In this document: positions 32,801 to 44,062 of the stretch, piece after piece
How positions within the stretch are numbered: position 1 is the first letter of the stretch
Layout: each line of letters begins with the position of its first letter
DNA from: Cryptomeria japonica
Taxonomy: Eukaryota > Streptophyta > Pinopsida > Cupressales > Cupressaceae
DNA length: 64,000 nucleotides
NCBI RefSeq assembly: GCF_030272615.1
Contig: NC_081405.1
Span: 312,937,735-313,001,734, forward strand
Direction of reading: 5' to 3'
Position numbers and translations under genes: made by a program
The notes under the pieces: model-generated
Database searches by the model: none
Told to the model about the DNA's origin: nothing
The model's input: the letters and a program-made list of their open reading frames with translations, nothing else

Positions 32801-34045
32801 ATTGCAGATCCAAATCCTGACCCTTAGCAAGGAGGTTGGAGAAAAACTCCATGGCAACTTTTCTCATAGATTTTTCTTCTTCAACAATTCTACCATAAAC
32901 TTTAATCTGTGATATTCTATTGATGGCCTTATGTTTTAAAGTGGACATATGAAAGTATTTAGTGTTTCTGTCCCCTTCCTTCAACCAAAAATTTCTTGAC
33001 CTTTGTTTCCAGAAAGTTTCTTCTTTTGCTATTATGTCATGATATCTCATAAGAATTTCATCTTCAACATCTCTTGAAGTATTAGTATATCCATTATTCT
33101 GAATCTCACACTAAATATCTTTTAGATCTGAAATAATAGTGACTTTCGAAGCAAAGATTTTCTCGAAGCATTCCTTATTCCACCTTTTAACATTTTCTTT
33201 CACAAACTTCAACTTTTTGACCACTTTATACATAGCATTACTTTCAATTCTGACCTGTCACCATTCCTTGATTTTGCTTTCCATATCTGAGTGTTTAGTC
33301 CACATTCTCTCAAATCTATAAGGGAAGTGTCTTCTTCTATTCTTAGCATCAGCCGTGAAGGATATAAGATAGTGATCCAATCCTGCCCTTATGTGAGTAG
33401 ATAAAGAACAAAAGTAAAGATTAAACCAATCTAGAGAGATAAGAGCTCTATCAAGTCTGACCTAAATTAAGTCCTCACCACTCCTTCTATTAGTCTAGGT
33501 GTATTTAACTCCTTTCAAATCCAGGTCATGGAAAGCATTATTATTGATGAAGTCGATTAAATCCAATCTACTATCCAGATTGGTTTGGCTTCCCTCCCTT
33601 TTTCTCATTTTCCTTCAAAGGGGTATTGAAGTCCCCCATAATAATCTAGCTATCTTCGGCAAACCTACTTCTTAACAAGGTTAATTTTTTGCCAAAAATC
33701 ACTTCTTTCAGTCTTAGTGTTAGGAGCATACACATTAGTTAAGACCCATGATGTGCTTTCTTTCAAATTCTTAAATATGATACAAGCCAGGTTGTTTTCC
33801 TGAGTCAACACTTCTCCCTCTATAGTGTTTTTATTCCAGAAAGTAACAATACCTCCCAAGGATCCTTCTGAACTACCACCACTAACTCCTCCATTACTAA
33901 ACATTTTCAATCCTTCTACCTTTTCCTTTGACATTTTGGTTTCTTGAATCAAAAAAATATCCAGGTTTTTGTCTCTAATCATACATTTTATTAAATCATG
34001 TTTGTGAGGATTATTCAATCCTCGAATATTCCAAGAGATGATTGT
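29854..34045 (-). pseudogene. LINE1 ORF2: endonuclease, RT and RNase H, broken
   Basis: The APE-type endonuclease occupies about 34045-33200 (QETKM, NVYAPN). RT is about 33050-31900, with LIPKK, RPISLCN, the KIDLSKAYDRVDW motif and FVDD at about 31975 on the minus strand. The conserved RQGDP motif has a TAG at the Gln codon (32115-32117). The thumb and connection run to 31179. The zinc-binding region is 30972-30727 (CFLC...HLLFHCPFS). The RNase H part is 30624-29854, with ISSDGASKGNPG and YREANSCAN. Further stops lie near 31916, 31176, 30724 and 30140. Confidence 0.75.
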
Positions 34046-34289
34046 GTGTTTGTGTATGTGTACATGTCAAATTTATTTAACTTATTAACCACTAAAAAAA
34101 ATCAACCATTTACATGTTCAAAACTAATATATTATTAAACATTAAAAAAAAGTAAAGCTAAAATATTATTAAGAATTAAAAAAATAAACAACTAAAAAAC
34201 AAATAAACTATACAAATTTTCTACGAAAAAAAAAAAAAGTAATATTTTACTATGAATACATTTAAAAAACAAAAAAAATTAAAAAATAC
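34046..34289. other. AT-rich spacer
   Basis: Runs of A and ATTAAAAAA words. Nothing recognisable. Confidence 0.4.
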
Positions 34290-34717
34290 TTACCTTCGAA
34301 ATGCTTCCGGTTGGATCCCTACCCTTATGCTCTCCTCGCCCACTACTCAATAAGCCCCTCAGTGCCAAATGAGGGGTTACAACTATTTTGTAGCTTATAT
34401 AGGGCAAGGGTGTTCACCCAAAACCCTTCCGTCTGGAACCCTGTTGCCACGCCAGCACTTTGTAGTTGCCACATTGGTCCAACTGGAAGTGTTCTAGCCA
34501 AATCCTTTCCAGTCGGAACCCTTTTGATTAGATCTCTCAGGTTATCCTCAAGTGCAACACAGATCCATACTTTCCCCCTAGTATTAGAAGAGTCCAAATA
34601 CATCTAAGAGAATAGAAGAAAAGAGTTTAGAGCAATAAATGTGGCCGGTGGAGTAGATATGCTACCAAGGCAAGTGAGATTAAATATTCATAGTTGGAAG
34701 TCCATGTCCGCCAACAC
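34290..34717 (-). repeat. Copia-3 3' LTR (left end approximate)
   Basis: On the minus strand it begins TGTTGGCGGACATGG directly after AAGGGGGAG (34718-34728). It contains a CCCTATATAAGC TATA-like box at about 34394-34405. The far end near 34290 is not sharply defined. Confidence 0.6.
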
Positions 34718-34739
34718 TCCCCCTTAATCTTCACTTCCA

Positions 34740-35790
34740 TGTATGTCTACGATTCCAATTCCTTCTCAGAGATGCTCAAAAATAGTCTTTGCTAGCGGCT
34801 TTGTGAAAATGTCTACTAGTTGTTTGTTGGACCTGCAAAACTCAAGATGTATGTCACTATTGTTCAGCAATTCTTGAATAAAATGATATCTTGTATTCAC
34901 AATAAATTTTCACAGGTTCTTCTTGTGTATGTCTCAAGTCTGAAAGTATTCTTCTCATCCATACTGCTTGGCAAGTTGCTGATATGGCTGCAACATATTC
35001 CACTTTAGCTAATGAGAGTGCCACAATTGGTTGTTTCTTTGATGCCCAAGAGATAGCACCCAATCTTAGATGGAGAATATACCCTGAAGTGATTTTTCTA
35101 TCATCCATACTACCTCCCCAATCACTATCAATATATCCAATAAATTTGTAATCATCTATAGATGTATAAAGAATTCCAAAGTTCTTTGTTCCAGCTATGT
35201 ACCTTAAAACTTTTTTTCCAACTTTCCAATGTGATTACTTTAGTTTGTTCATGAATATAGAAATGAGACTAATCCCATACATAATATCTGATCTTGTGGT
35301 AGTTAGATACATGAGTCTATCAACTAATCTTTTATATAACGTTGCATTAACACTAGGACTTTTGTCATCCTTGCTAAGTTCTAAACCCAAAGCAATGGGT
35401 GTAGGGGCTAGATTCACATTTGTCATCTTAAATCTTTTGAAAAAATAATTAGCATACTTGCTTTAACATATAAAAATGCCTTGATAATTTTGACTTACCT
35501 TTATCCCAAGAAAATATTTCATGAGCCCCAAATCGGTCATATCAAATTCTCTTTCCATGGTTGCCTTGAATGAGTTAATTGACATATTACCTATGAATAT
35601 CAAATCATCTACATACAAACAAACTATCAAGATTTATCCTTCATCATTCACTTTTACATACAAAGTTGGTTCATTACCACACTTGCTAAACCCATTCTTC
35701 ACAAAATACGAGTCTATCTTGTTGTACCAAGCTCTAGGAGCTTACTTCAAATCATATAGGGTCTTTTTCAGTTTGTATTGTTGAATTGGT
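34740..35790 (-). pseudogene. Copia-3 RT and RNase H fragment
   Basis: The minus-strand frame carries RT motifs near 35740 (GLK-stop-APRAWY, the usual Gln being TAA at 35742-35744) and YVDDL near 35610. Then come the C-terminal RT block LMYLTTTRSDI and an RNase H region with DSDWGGS and SKKQPIVALSLAKVEYVA near 35010. Integrase, protease and gag are absent. It is broken by stops near 35640, 35465, 35230 and 34857. Confidence 0.7.
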
Positions 35791-37089
35791 TGAAGGAACC
35801 AAAATACTGAGATGGGGGGGGGGGGGGCGGTGGGTGAATAAGTATTCTCACAAATTTTGAAACTTTCTCCAAATTTAAACCTTTTGCTGAAATATCAAAC
35901 TCATCATTTATACTCAACACCTAAAACAACAAATATCGAATAATCATAAAACACAACCACAAAGGAAACACTAGAATTTATACGTGGAAAAACTAAATTA
36001 GAAAAACCATGAAGAGTCTTAACTCTCAAGATAATATAACTAGTTATATAATGTTTTACATAATGGTGGCTCAATGTTGGGTGCCTCAATGCTAGATTAC
36101 AAGAACGACTAACTACCGAAATGCTCACTGCAAAAATTACAAAATTGACTTACTACTGGAATAATCACTACACCAAGTAAGAATGAATTGAAAAGGATTA
36201 CATCTCTGAATGCATGAGATCAGTTCCATGATAAAGGTTAGATCACAATACACAAACCTTACACCAGATTTGGTGAAAGATCTTTCTACCACTTTCCTCA
36301 AGTACTTGCAACAAGTCCGGTAAAGGACTAAGTTGCAATACTGCAATACAATTTCACTCTAATTTTGCACCAAATTATTTCACTATCTGCAACTTTATAC
36401 TTCACATTGTTGCTACCTACTCACTCACACACATGCATTTTCCACACAGACTCACTTACTTCAACACACATCACATGCTTCTCTCTCTCTATATATATAC
36501 CGGAGGGCTCATACACCAGGATAATGTAGCAGCCTACATTACCCAATAAATTCTTGAACACAAATGTGAAAAATGAGTTGGCCTCCATAAGATCTTTACA
36601 CACTTAATTTTGCATAGTTCTTTTACCGATGCATATGCTTTTGATGGGACAAGGTCATCCGAACCCATAAATACTGACTCATTATCACAAAAATCAAACA
36701 TGACATCTCCAAAACTCCAAAATATAGACTCCACACATACCAAGAATATCGAACCAAGAGACATGAAGAGATACACCTGAAATAACCAAAATAGCTGATA
36801 CTGAGATGTGTAACTATTACTAGGACTAATGTAAGCTTCATTCAAAATTTCAGAGATAGGGATCTTTCGGAAGTCATTCCATTATATCAAATCCATCTTA
36901 CTGCATCACATCTCATGCAACAATACAAGAAGTAACAATACCTTCTCATAACAAAACTGCACAAATCAATTGCATGCAACATCCAGACCAAACCGGATAA
37001 TACGATTGGCAACAATGAACTGCATATTTTGTCTAGTCCAAACCAAATAACTGGTTTGACATCAATGACACTAATATTCACCTAATTCA
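35791..37089 (-). repeat. Element C LTR
   Basis: Read on the minus strand it goes from TGAATTAGGTGAATATT to TTTTGGTTCCTTCA, 1299 bases, with TG...CA ends. A run of 14 G (35814-35827, C on the element strand) is an expanded form of the C-tract seen at the same place in A, B and Copia-1. Short ORFs inside are not genes. Confidence 0.6.
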
Positions 37090-37092
37090 AAT

Positions 37093-37106
37093 AGTATCCC
37101 CCTTTG
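37093..37106 (-). other. Element C polypurine tract
   Basis: CAAAGGGGGATACT on the minus strand in the context CCCATCAATGA. A second TGATGTCAAAAGGGGAAG tract lies at about 37196-37213. Confidence 0.6.
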
Positions 37107-37536
37107 TCATTGATGGGAAAGCATATCCAAAACATATTTGCATATAACTCAACTCCCCCTAACTCATACATCTCCTCATATCCAAAATCTACATTCCTTT
37201 CTTCCCCTTTTGACATCAAATACAAATGATGTCTTTGATGAAAAAGAAAAGAAAGATAAATAGAGCATATACACAATGTAAAAAGCTAAATACCAAACCA
37301 AATAGAACCTTTAGTTTCTCCTCTTCAGAAATATAAGCTTGTATTTCTCCTTCAGTTCCAAAAGAAGATCTTCCCAAGAATTTATGGCCAATTTAATGCT
37401 AATTGAAAGGTTCCGCATTCCACCAATAGATCAACAATATGGGAGAAACTATCAAGAGAAGATGGGTTCTTCTCATACTCAATAGGACTACCAAGCAATG
37501 CAGAAAAATGCTCCAACTTTTCCTCAACAATCTCTT

Positions 37537-38535
37537 TCAAATGAGCACCCCTTCAAATTGAAAAGAGTTTATTCTTTTCCTCTGCTCACCATCCTTATCT
37601 TCCAGAAAATCAAAATATTTTAATAAAGCACTCAACTCATCTTCAATAGCATTAGTTTTGGCTTTGTTCTTCACTGCAACTATTGGCCAAGACATACAGT
37701 ACCTATAGACTCTGCTAGTACTTTGAATATAGTCTCTCAATTCCTCAATACACATTGATAGAGATTTTTGCACATCAACACATTCATTCAATAGATTCTA
37801 CACAACAATTCCTTTTTCCTCTGATACTCCATCCTCAATAGATTGCTCAGATAACTTCTCCTTAATAATTTTATTTAGAGATTCCAAAAGCAAATTACTA
37901 ATATACTAAATGCTCATGTTGTTCCGGATCAAGTGATTCAATGAAACATCTTCAATTCTATATGACTCAATCAAGGTCAACCACATCTTGCCAATTTTCT
38001 TGATTTCGTTAGAGCTACCAACCAACTCCAACAAATTTGATTCATCATCAAATTCTTTATCTTCTACAACCGACTCTCCTTTAGCTACAGGGGACTCAAG
38101 ATTCTCAGTTATAACAATGTCTCTCTCATACAAATCCTTCTTGCTTTTCTTTGTCTCCAAAATTCTCATAGAAATAGACTATCTTCTTTACCTTTTTTCG
38201 AAGGAAGAACCTCTAGAACCAGAAAAATGGGATCATGAGATAAAACACCATATGTCTAGAAAGGATTTGAAATATGTATTACAATCTTCCTCTTTGCTAT
38301 CTAGAGTGTTCAAATATATGAATATCTGCCTTGTAGTTGGGACACTGTATTCCCATATAACATTCTCTTTTTTCAGAAAGGAGCCCAGATGATATATAAT
38401 CAAACATACAAGCAATGAACCAAACCGGAAAGGATAATTTGACACTTTTGACATCTTGATATTTTCAAGAAATAATTCTCTCAACAATTCCCACAAGTTG
38501 AATGATTTTTTTCCATTACAATTAGGGTGAAGTCA
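37537..38535 (-). pseudogene. Element C ORF2 fragment
   Basis: The minus-strand frame contains LWELLRELF and YPFRFGSLLVCLIIYHLG, then an EYSVPTTRQIFIYL block. These align with LEELLINLG, TFRYGNLLVFLMLYFLND and DISVGRQLKQSIATL of element A. An acidic, coiled-coil-like tail follows (38169-37537). Stops at about 38231, 38170, 37904 and 37792 show it is not functional. The 5' half is missing. Confidence 0.6.
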
Positions 38536-39260
38536 CAATAATGGTTCCCACTTTTTGGCCAACTTTGACACTTAGATGAACATTTTGAAAAAAAATTCAC
38601 TTTCTAGCAGCTATAACTTTTAAACCGCTAAGAATTTGAAGATGATGTAAACTAGTGATTTGTAACATCTTGTTTGAAGATTCTAAATATATTTTTTCAA
38701 TTTTTTTGAAGAAAATTGTCTTGATTTTTCCATCTCCCTCAAAAAGTAGTTTTTTATAGAAAAAAACATTTTTTAAGAGTGATGTGCATCTCGAAATGCA
38801 TAATTTTTTTTCTATAAATGATAAAACCTCAATTATTTCAAATTTTGGTTTGTAAAATCAATACCCAGTGCATGCATTTGGTTTGATAGTGATATGTTGA
38901 ATATTTTTCATTTTATTAAGTTTTGAAGTCAGACTAATTATAATTTAGACATAGGTTTACGTTTGAACACATAACTTGTTCTATATATATCAAAATTTAA
39001 TTTTTTTTGTTAGAAAGAAGACATCAATAGCTAGTGCATAGATATTTTTTAGATTTTTTTTGAATTAGCTTACTATTTTTCCCAATGCATTGATCAGAGA
39101 AGTTCATGTTCAGTGAAAATCCTATATTTAGTAAAATTTTAAAAACAAGATCATAATGAACCCACAATGCAATAAAATTATAGTCATTGGAAAGATTTCT
39201 TCGAGGACTACCATCCTAAATTTTGGGTTGTCAATATTCTCTCATATGAGGCTTGAACCA
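38536..39260. other. AT-rich DNA without a recognised feature
   Basis: Long T and A runs, with no coding frame, tandem repeat or terminal motif that I can support. Confidence 0.4.
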
Positions 39261-39495
39261 AAGGTTTGAAGGCTAAAATTTATCAGGAGTTTGAACATAT
39301 TAGGGGAGAGATGCCTAGGAAAGGGGTTCAAATGAACACCCCTTCAAGTGAAGGGGGTTCAAACGAACCCCCCCCAGTTCATTTGAACCCATGTTTGTAT
39401 GAACATGGAAGGCACAAACAACCACATAACCAATGTGTTCATACAAACATGCCTTTTTTTGATGGTCGACGTTCATATGAACCTCGAGCAACGTA
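39261..39495. repeat. Cluster of GTTC....GAAC palindromes
   Basis: At least five short palindromes lie in about 180 bases: GTTCAAATGAAC, GTTCAAACGAAC, GTTCATTTGAAC, the facing pair TGTATGAACA and TGTTCATACA, and GTTCATATGAAC. The 76-codon ORF across it has no protein features and is probably accidental. Confidence 0.55.
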
Positions 39496-40605
39496 ATTTT
39501 TTTTTTTTTTTTACAATTAACAATCTCATATAAATAGATATGTTTTATTTCAGTTTTTCAAACACAAATTATCAAAGTAATTCACATTGTTTGGTGAAAG
39601 AAGACATTTGAAGGTCATTTAAAGTGCAACAATTTTAAGACAATTGAAGATATTTGAAGACATTTGAAGGTTTTTTGAAGGTCATTTAAAGGACACAGGG
39701 AACAAGATCTAGAAGGATATAACACAACAATAACTGGAAACCAAAGACTTCATTATACTCAAGAAAATAAACAAGCCTTCCATCCATTCTATATATACAA
39801 GATGGGAAATAAACACAAAGATCTCATGATTGCACACACTTAATCCATAGACACTAAGAATACAATGTTTTCATAATATTAAATTGCATAAGAAGGAATT
39901 CAAACCACCAACTTGGAAATGAAGAAATGGACAAGACAAGTTTGCAGAAGAGAAGACACAACCAAGACAAATCCACAATTAGCCTATCCTTCCAATCAAA
40001 TTACAATTTCAGTCTAAAACCAAAAGCCAAATCTCTAGACTTTGAGAATTCGGAGGAAAAATCCATACTCCAAATTAAAAATCCATTTTTAAAACATCAA
40101 GAATTCCTTAGCAAAAATAATCCCATGGTAAAATTCAAACTCCATATTTAAAATTAACCCCCAAAATCATAGCTCATTGCAACTAAAATCAAAATAATGA
40201 TAAATAATAGTAAACTTACCAACCATTCACACAAATTGAGATAAGATATTATAAAATAATATTAATATCAAAATTATAACTCCCAAAGCCAATGGTAAAA
40301 GAGGGTAGGCAAATAAATAATAAAACAAATAAGTAAAAGGGGTAAAAATTTGATTAAACCAAAGCAACCAATTAAATAGATAACAAAATAAACCAATAAC
40401 CAATAAATTAAATAAATCAAATGCACAAATAATATAATTACCCAATTAAATATAGTCCCACAAAATAACATTAATATTTTATAAACTCTCAATTATTAAA
40501 TATATTTATATTAAGTATCAAAACCAACCATTAATTTAATTTAATATTAATAAACTATATTAACCAATTAATAAATAATTTAATTAATAATCCACAACTC
40601 CACAA
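39496..40605. other. AT-rich DNA without a recognised feature
   Basis: There is a short T run at 39500 and AAGACATTTGAAGG words around 39600-39690. The rest is AT-rich, with short ORFs lacking protein character. Confidence 0.4.
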
Positions 40606-41145
40606 AGTATCCTGACACATGACTAAAATATAATACCATATACACCTAGGAAAACAACTCTAGCCATGACACCAACGCTAACAAGGTACCAACTAAGCCT
40701 AGAGTGTGATAAGCCCTCATGTTACCTCCGACCAACTTTCCATTGGTAATAGAGACATGCTCAAACCTGTGAAACCAGTTGGAGTCGATATGTAGTACCT
40801 GCATTCCTACACAACACCATCATCAAAGACCACCTCACATCCAATATAAATATGAAATATGGTTAGCACATAGCATCATATCATCATACCATCATGAGAA
40901 GATATAAACCTCAACATGTATATTTAAGAATGCATAAAAATAGCCAAACATATGTCTATCACCATAATAGTCCCTAATGTATCATCATCCACATAAACTA
41001 TAATGTATCAACTACCAATATGAAATGTCAAGCATCTAAAGTGTAAATAAAATGGTAAGCATTCATCAAAAGCATCATAAAGAGTCTAAACTAAGTCCAT
41101 AATTCTATCGATGCACCAAAAAAAAGATGAATTAGGGAGGGGAAC
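40606..41145. repeat. Dispersed repeat, copy 2 (relative at 2505-3065)
   Basis: Shares the ordered words TACCTCC, CATGCTCAAACC, TTGGAGTCGATA, GTACCT and GGGGAACTACACAT with the first copy. It is probably a piece of the same transposon family. Confidence 0.45.
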
Positions 41146-41814
41146 TACACATTAAATGTAAAAGTTAGAAAAAAAGGACAAAGAAGGTGGAGAAAAAAAA
41201 ATGGTTTCCTTTACACATTGATTTACCTTAGAAAATTTAAATAGGATATAACAATCAAATATCATTATATAATATTGAAAAATGATGCCAATATATTGTA
41301 GAAATATATGATGGCTACACTAACGTTATTTTGAATAATTGTTATCTATAATTTTTGTAAAATTTTATGTTTTGAAGTTTCAAATTATAATTATATTGTA
41401 ATGGAATTTCTATAATTTCAAATGTACTTTTTCTTTTGTATTTTTAAGCTATACTAAACTTTAATTGTATTATTCCTTTTGAAATAATTTAGCTTAATCT
41501 ACCATATGCATATTTGGTAACATCTACTAAATAAATTAGCAATATTAAAGTTATTAAATTTATTTAAGTAAAATTATTAAACTTAGTAAATTTATTAAAG
41601 TTCTATTATTAAATTTAATAAATTCAATAAAGGATTAAGTCATTAAAGTTGGCATTTTAATTAAAATTAAGTTATTAATGTTACTAATGTTATTTAAAAA
41701 TAAAAATTATTATTAAATTAAACATTACTAAATTTTACTTAATATTTTAATACCAACACTAGTTTTAATTTTACATCTAATAAAAATCATGTGAGAAACA
41801 AATATTGTTAAATT
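41146..41814. other. Very AT-rich DNA
   Basis: Repeated TTATTAAA and AATTTAATAAA words around 41520-41720. No gene. Confidence 0.4.
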
Positions 41815-42500
41815 ATAAACCAAATCATAGATCAAAGTGAATCATGACCCTAATCATAATTGATATTTAACCCTAACACTAATCATAAAACAACTTGATC
41901 CCTAATCCTAATTATAAACCAAATTGGACCCTAAACCTAATCATAAACCAATCTAAACCCAAACCCTAAAAAAATCCAATCTAAAATACTCCCTCATTGA
42001 ACCTTAACATAACACTAAATGGAATGGAACCATAGCTAACACTATATAAATTTGAATCCTAACTTTAAACATAATTACAAACTATTTTTTTTTAAATGCT
42101 ATCCCTTAACCCAGTTCCACACTAAACCAAACTAAACATTAACACAAAGCTAAACACTAAACCAAATTTTATTATAATCCTAACACAATATAAAATTGAA
42201 TCTAAATATTGAACATAATATAACACTAAATCAAATTGAACTCTAGTCCTTAAACCAAACAATAAACAAAAATGAACTATAACTAAAACATAAATTCAAT
42301 GTCTCAAACCAAATTGTACTATAACCCTAAACCATATATTAAACCCTATAGTAAACACAATTTAACATTAACATAAATTGAACCTTCATCCTAACATTAA
42401 CTCATATTTAAACCTCACCCTAAGTCAAATTGATCACTAATGGTAAAACTAAATGAATGAACATAATACAACATTAAACCGAATCATACATGTAATTTTA
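41815..42500. repeat. Degenerate CCTAA / AACCAAATTGA repeat
   Basis: Words such as AACCCTAA, CCCTAATC, TAAACCAAATTGA and ACACTAAAC recur irregularly over about 680 bases. The CCCTAA words resemble the plant telomere unit, but spacing and sequence are too irregular for a true telomeric tract. It is best read as an old, drifted minisatellite. Confidence 0.45.
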
Positions 42501-42569
42501 GATTTAGTGTTAGGGATAACTTAAAATTATGATTTCATTAGAATATAGAGTTAGGAGTAAAATTAAATT

Positions 42570-42646
42570 AATCTTATAACCCGTACGCCTAGGTGAGTTA
42601 GCTTGAGCGGTGGTTTTGCGACTGAAAAAAAAAAAAAAAATCTTAT
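42570..42646 (+). mobile_element. Tiny poly(A)-tailed tRNA-like retroposed insertion
   Basis: A ~63-base insert (42578-42640) is flanked by AATCTTAT on the left (42570-42577) and the same bases on the right (the last A's plus TCTTAT to 42646). The insert contains GAGTTAGCTTGAGCGGTGG, which resembles a tRNA D-arm or RNA polymerase III A box, and it ends in a run of about 17 A. No B box is present. It looks like a truncated SINE or a retroposed tRNA fragment. Confidence 0.55.
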
Positions 42647-42649
42647 GAA

Positions 42650-43525
42650 TCAATTAGGTTCAAATATGATTAGAATTTGATTAAAGTTTTGATAATTTAA
42701 TAACTTAATTTATTTAATTTTAGAACTTAATTCATTATCTAATTTCATGAAATTGAAAACTTTGTAATATGTAGTTACATTCTAGTACACAAAACACTAT
42801 GTGAATAAATTGTATCCAATGTGTGATAAGTGTGAAAAAAAATGCGATCCTTCCATTTTCAAGACTCCCACCATTATGATATGGACATGGTCATGTTCTC
42901 ATTAAACATAAAATGTAGTCTCCAACAAAAACTTCTTTCATGTGTTCAGTTTTCTATTATTTATCACATTTTGACATCATATTGAAAATATAGATACTTT
43001 ACAGTCTAGATTATATTAATATAAATTATAACAATATTATGTGTAATTCTTGCATTGCATATCAAAAATTATTTTGTAAACAATTAGATATTAAAAATAA
43101 TTAAATAAAACAATTGAATATTTATAAAAAATTAAAGTTAAAATATTTCATCTATAAGAAATAAATATTTCTTCAAATATCAATATATTATTTCTTAAAT
43201 AATTAACTTACAGATTACAAAAAAAATTATCCAAAATAAACTAAATAATAGTCCTTCATCAAGAATCCATATTAACATATTTGCTGAATAAACAAACTTT
43301 TTCTTTAACTTACGATAATAAAAGATAATCATTAATTAGCTTTAATATAAGTATTTCAAAGCCTCAAATTAGAGAGTAAACAAAGCTCACATAAATACGC
43401 TCTTCGATTTGGGACGTCCATCCAAAACCATCTAAAGTTTTCGGAAACCTAATTGTGATCTAACCAGAATAAAAAATAATTCAAACAAATGTCTAAAAAT
43501 TGATGAGGTTGTAGTTAAAAGACTC
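42650..43525. other. AT-rich flank downstream of the ubiquitin-like gene
   Basis: No coding frame. The stretch nearest 43525 would be the 3'-UTR of the minus-strand gene; its end cannot be placed. Confidence 0.4.
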
Positions 43526-44062
43526 TTAAATCTCATCCCCAATTTTATACTCAATGGTAGAAAAATGGTGAATGCCATACTCTCCAAGGGAAAGATCATC
43601 ATAACGAAGGTCCCTGGGATACGTTATCTGCATCCTGCCAGGATCAAACCCTCCTTCCCTGCTAACCCTAACCTTAACATTGCCAAGCCTGTCTGAGCTG
43701 CCCACTTGGAGAAGAGAAAGAGGACCGTTTAACTGCTTAACAAAAATAATGCTAAGTGAAAGTTCAAGGGCTGAGCCGCCCATAATGTCGTAATCAACCA
43801 GTTTACGATATGTATTGTGCAATTGCTTCCCACAAAACATCAATTTTTGAAGAACACAAGGGATGCCTTCCATATCTTCAATTTTCTCCATCACATCCTT
43901 CACACTATCACAACTGCCGAACCCAACTGTAATGACTTTCCCAGCGGCGAACTTTCCGAAAATCTCCTCATAATACTGAGTTTTGTCCTGCTCAATAAAA
44001 TTATGCAGCCTCAGTATTAACCTTTCGTTTGGGACAAACCTCACAATGGTTTGTGTGTCCAT
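43526..44062 (-). CDS. Ubiquitin-like domain protein, 178 aa
   Basis: An intact frame from ATG 44062 to TAA 43526. Residues about 42-103 form a ubiquitin-like domain: VKDVMEKIEDMEGIP, LQKLMFCGKQL and DYDIMGGSALELSL match the ubiquitin pattern VK.KI..EGIP, Q.L.F.GK.L and YNI..GSTL.L.L. Residues about 110-175 look like a second, more diverged domain (VKVRVSREGGFDP, RYDDLSLGEYGIHHFSTIEY). There is no C-terminal Gly-Gly, so it is unlikely to be conjugated like ubiquitin and more likely acts as a binding module. It is the only intact, non-transposon-like gene here. A 5'-UTR intron is likely (next entry). Expression is not shown by the sequence. Confidence 0.75.
   Translation of the reverse strand: MDTQTIVRFVPNERLILRLHNFIEQDKTQYYEEIFGKFAAGKVITVGFGSCDSVKDVMEKIEDMEGIPCVLQKLMFCGKQLHNTYRKLVDYDIMGGSALELSLSIIFVKQLNGPLSLLQVGSSDRLGNVKVRVSREGGFDPGRMQITYPRDLRYDDLSLGEYGIHHFSTIEYKIGDEI

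Larger units (their letters stand above)
27853..34045 (-). mobile_element. LINE1: 5'-truncated plant L1-type LINE with an extra 3' ORF
   Basis: On the minus strand the order is endonuclease (starting just inside the SWNIRGLN motif at 34045), RT, zinc-binding RVT region, RNase H, then a further ORF and a 3' end in ATCAAAAAA at about 27853. The usual ORF1 with DUF4283 is missing because the copy starts at the endonuclease. No clear target duplication was found. Several stops and gaps show it is dead. Confidence 0.75.
34290..35790 (-). mobile_element. Copia-3: remnant of a minus-strand Ty1/copia element
   Basis: It contains a 3' LTR, a polypurine tract and the C-terminal part of pol. It is cut at 35790 by the LTR of element C, and the rest of the element is not found to the right of C. 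Confidence 0.7.
35791..38535 (-). mobile_element. Element C: 3' part of a third element A/B relative
   Basis: On the minus strand it has an ORF2 fragment, a polypurine tract and a 1.3-kb LTR. It is truncated at about 38535, in the ORF2 N-terminal domain. The LTR differs from those of A and B but has the same C-tract near its 3' end. There is no pol domain. Confidence 0.6.

Noticed and set aside
36421-37276. Several minus-strand ORFs of 60-100 codons
   Set aside because: They lie in the element C LTR and its flank, with no recognisable domain.
40227-40492. Two overlapping minus-strand Leu/Ile-rich ORFs
   Set aside because: Products of AT-rich low-complexity DNA.
41815-42500. True telomere tract
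   Set aside because: CCCTAA words are too irregular and mixed with other words.
42570-42646. A functional tRNA gene
   Set aside because: Only an A-box-like piece is present; no B box, acceptor stem or full cloverleaf.
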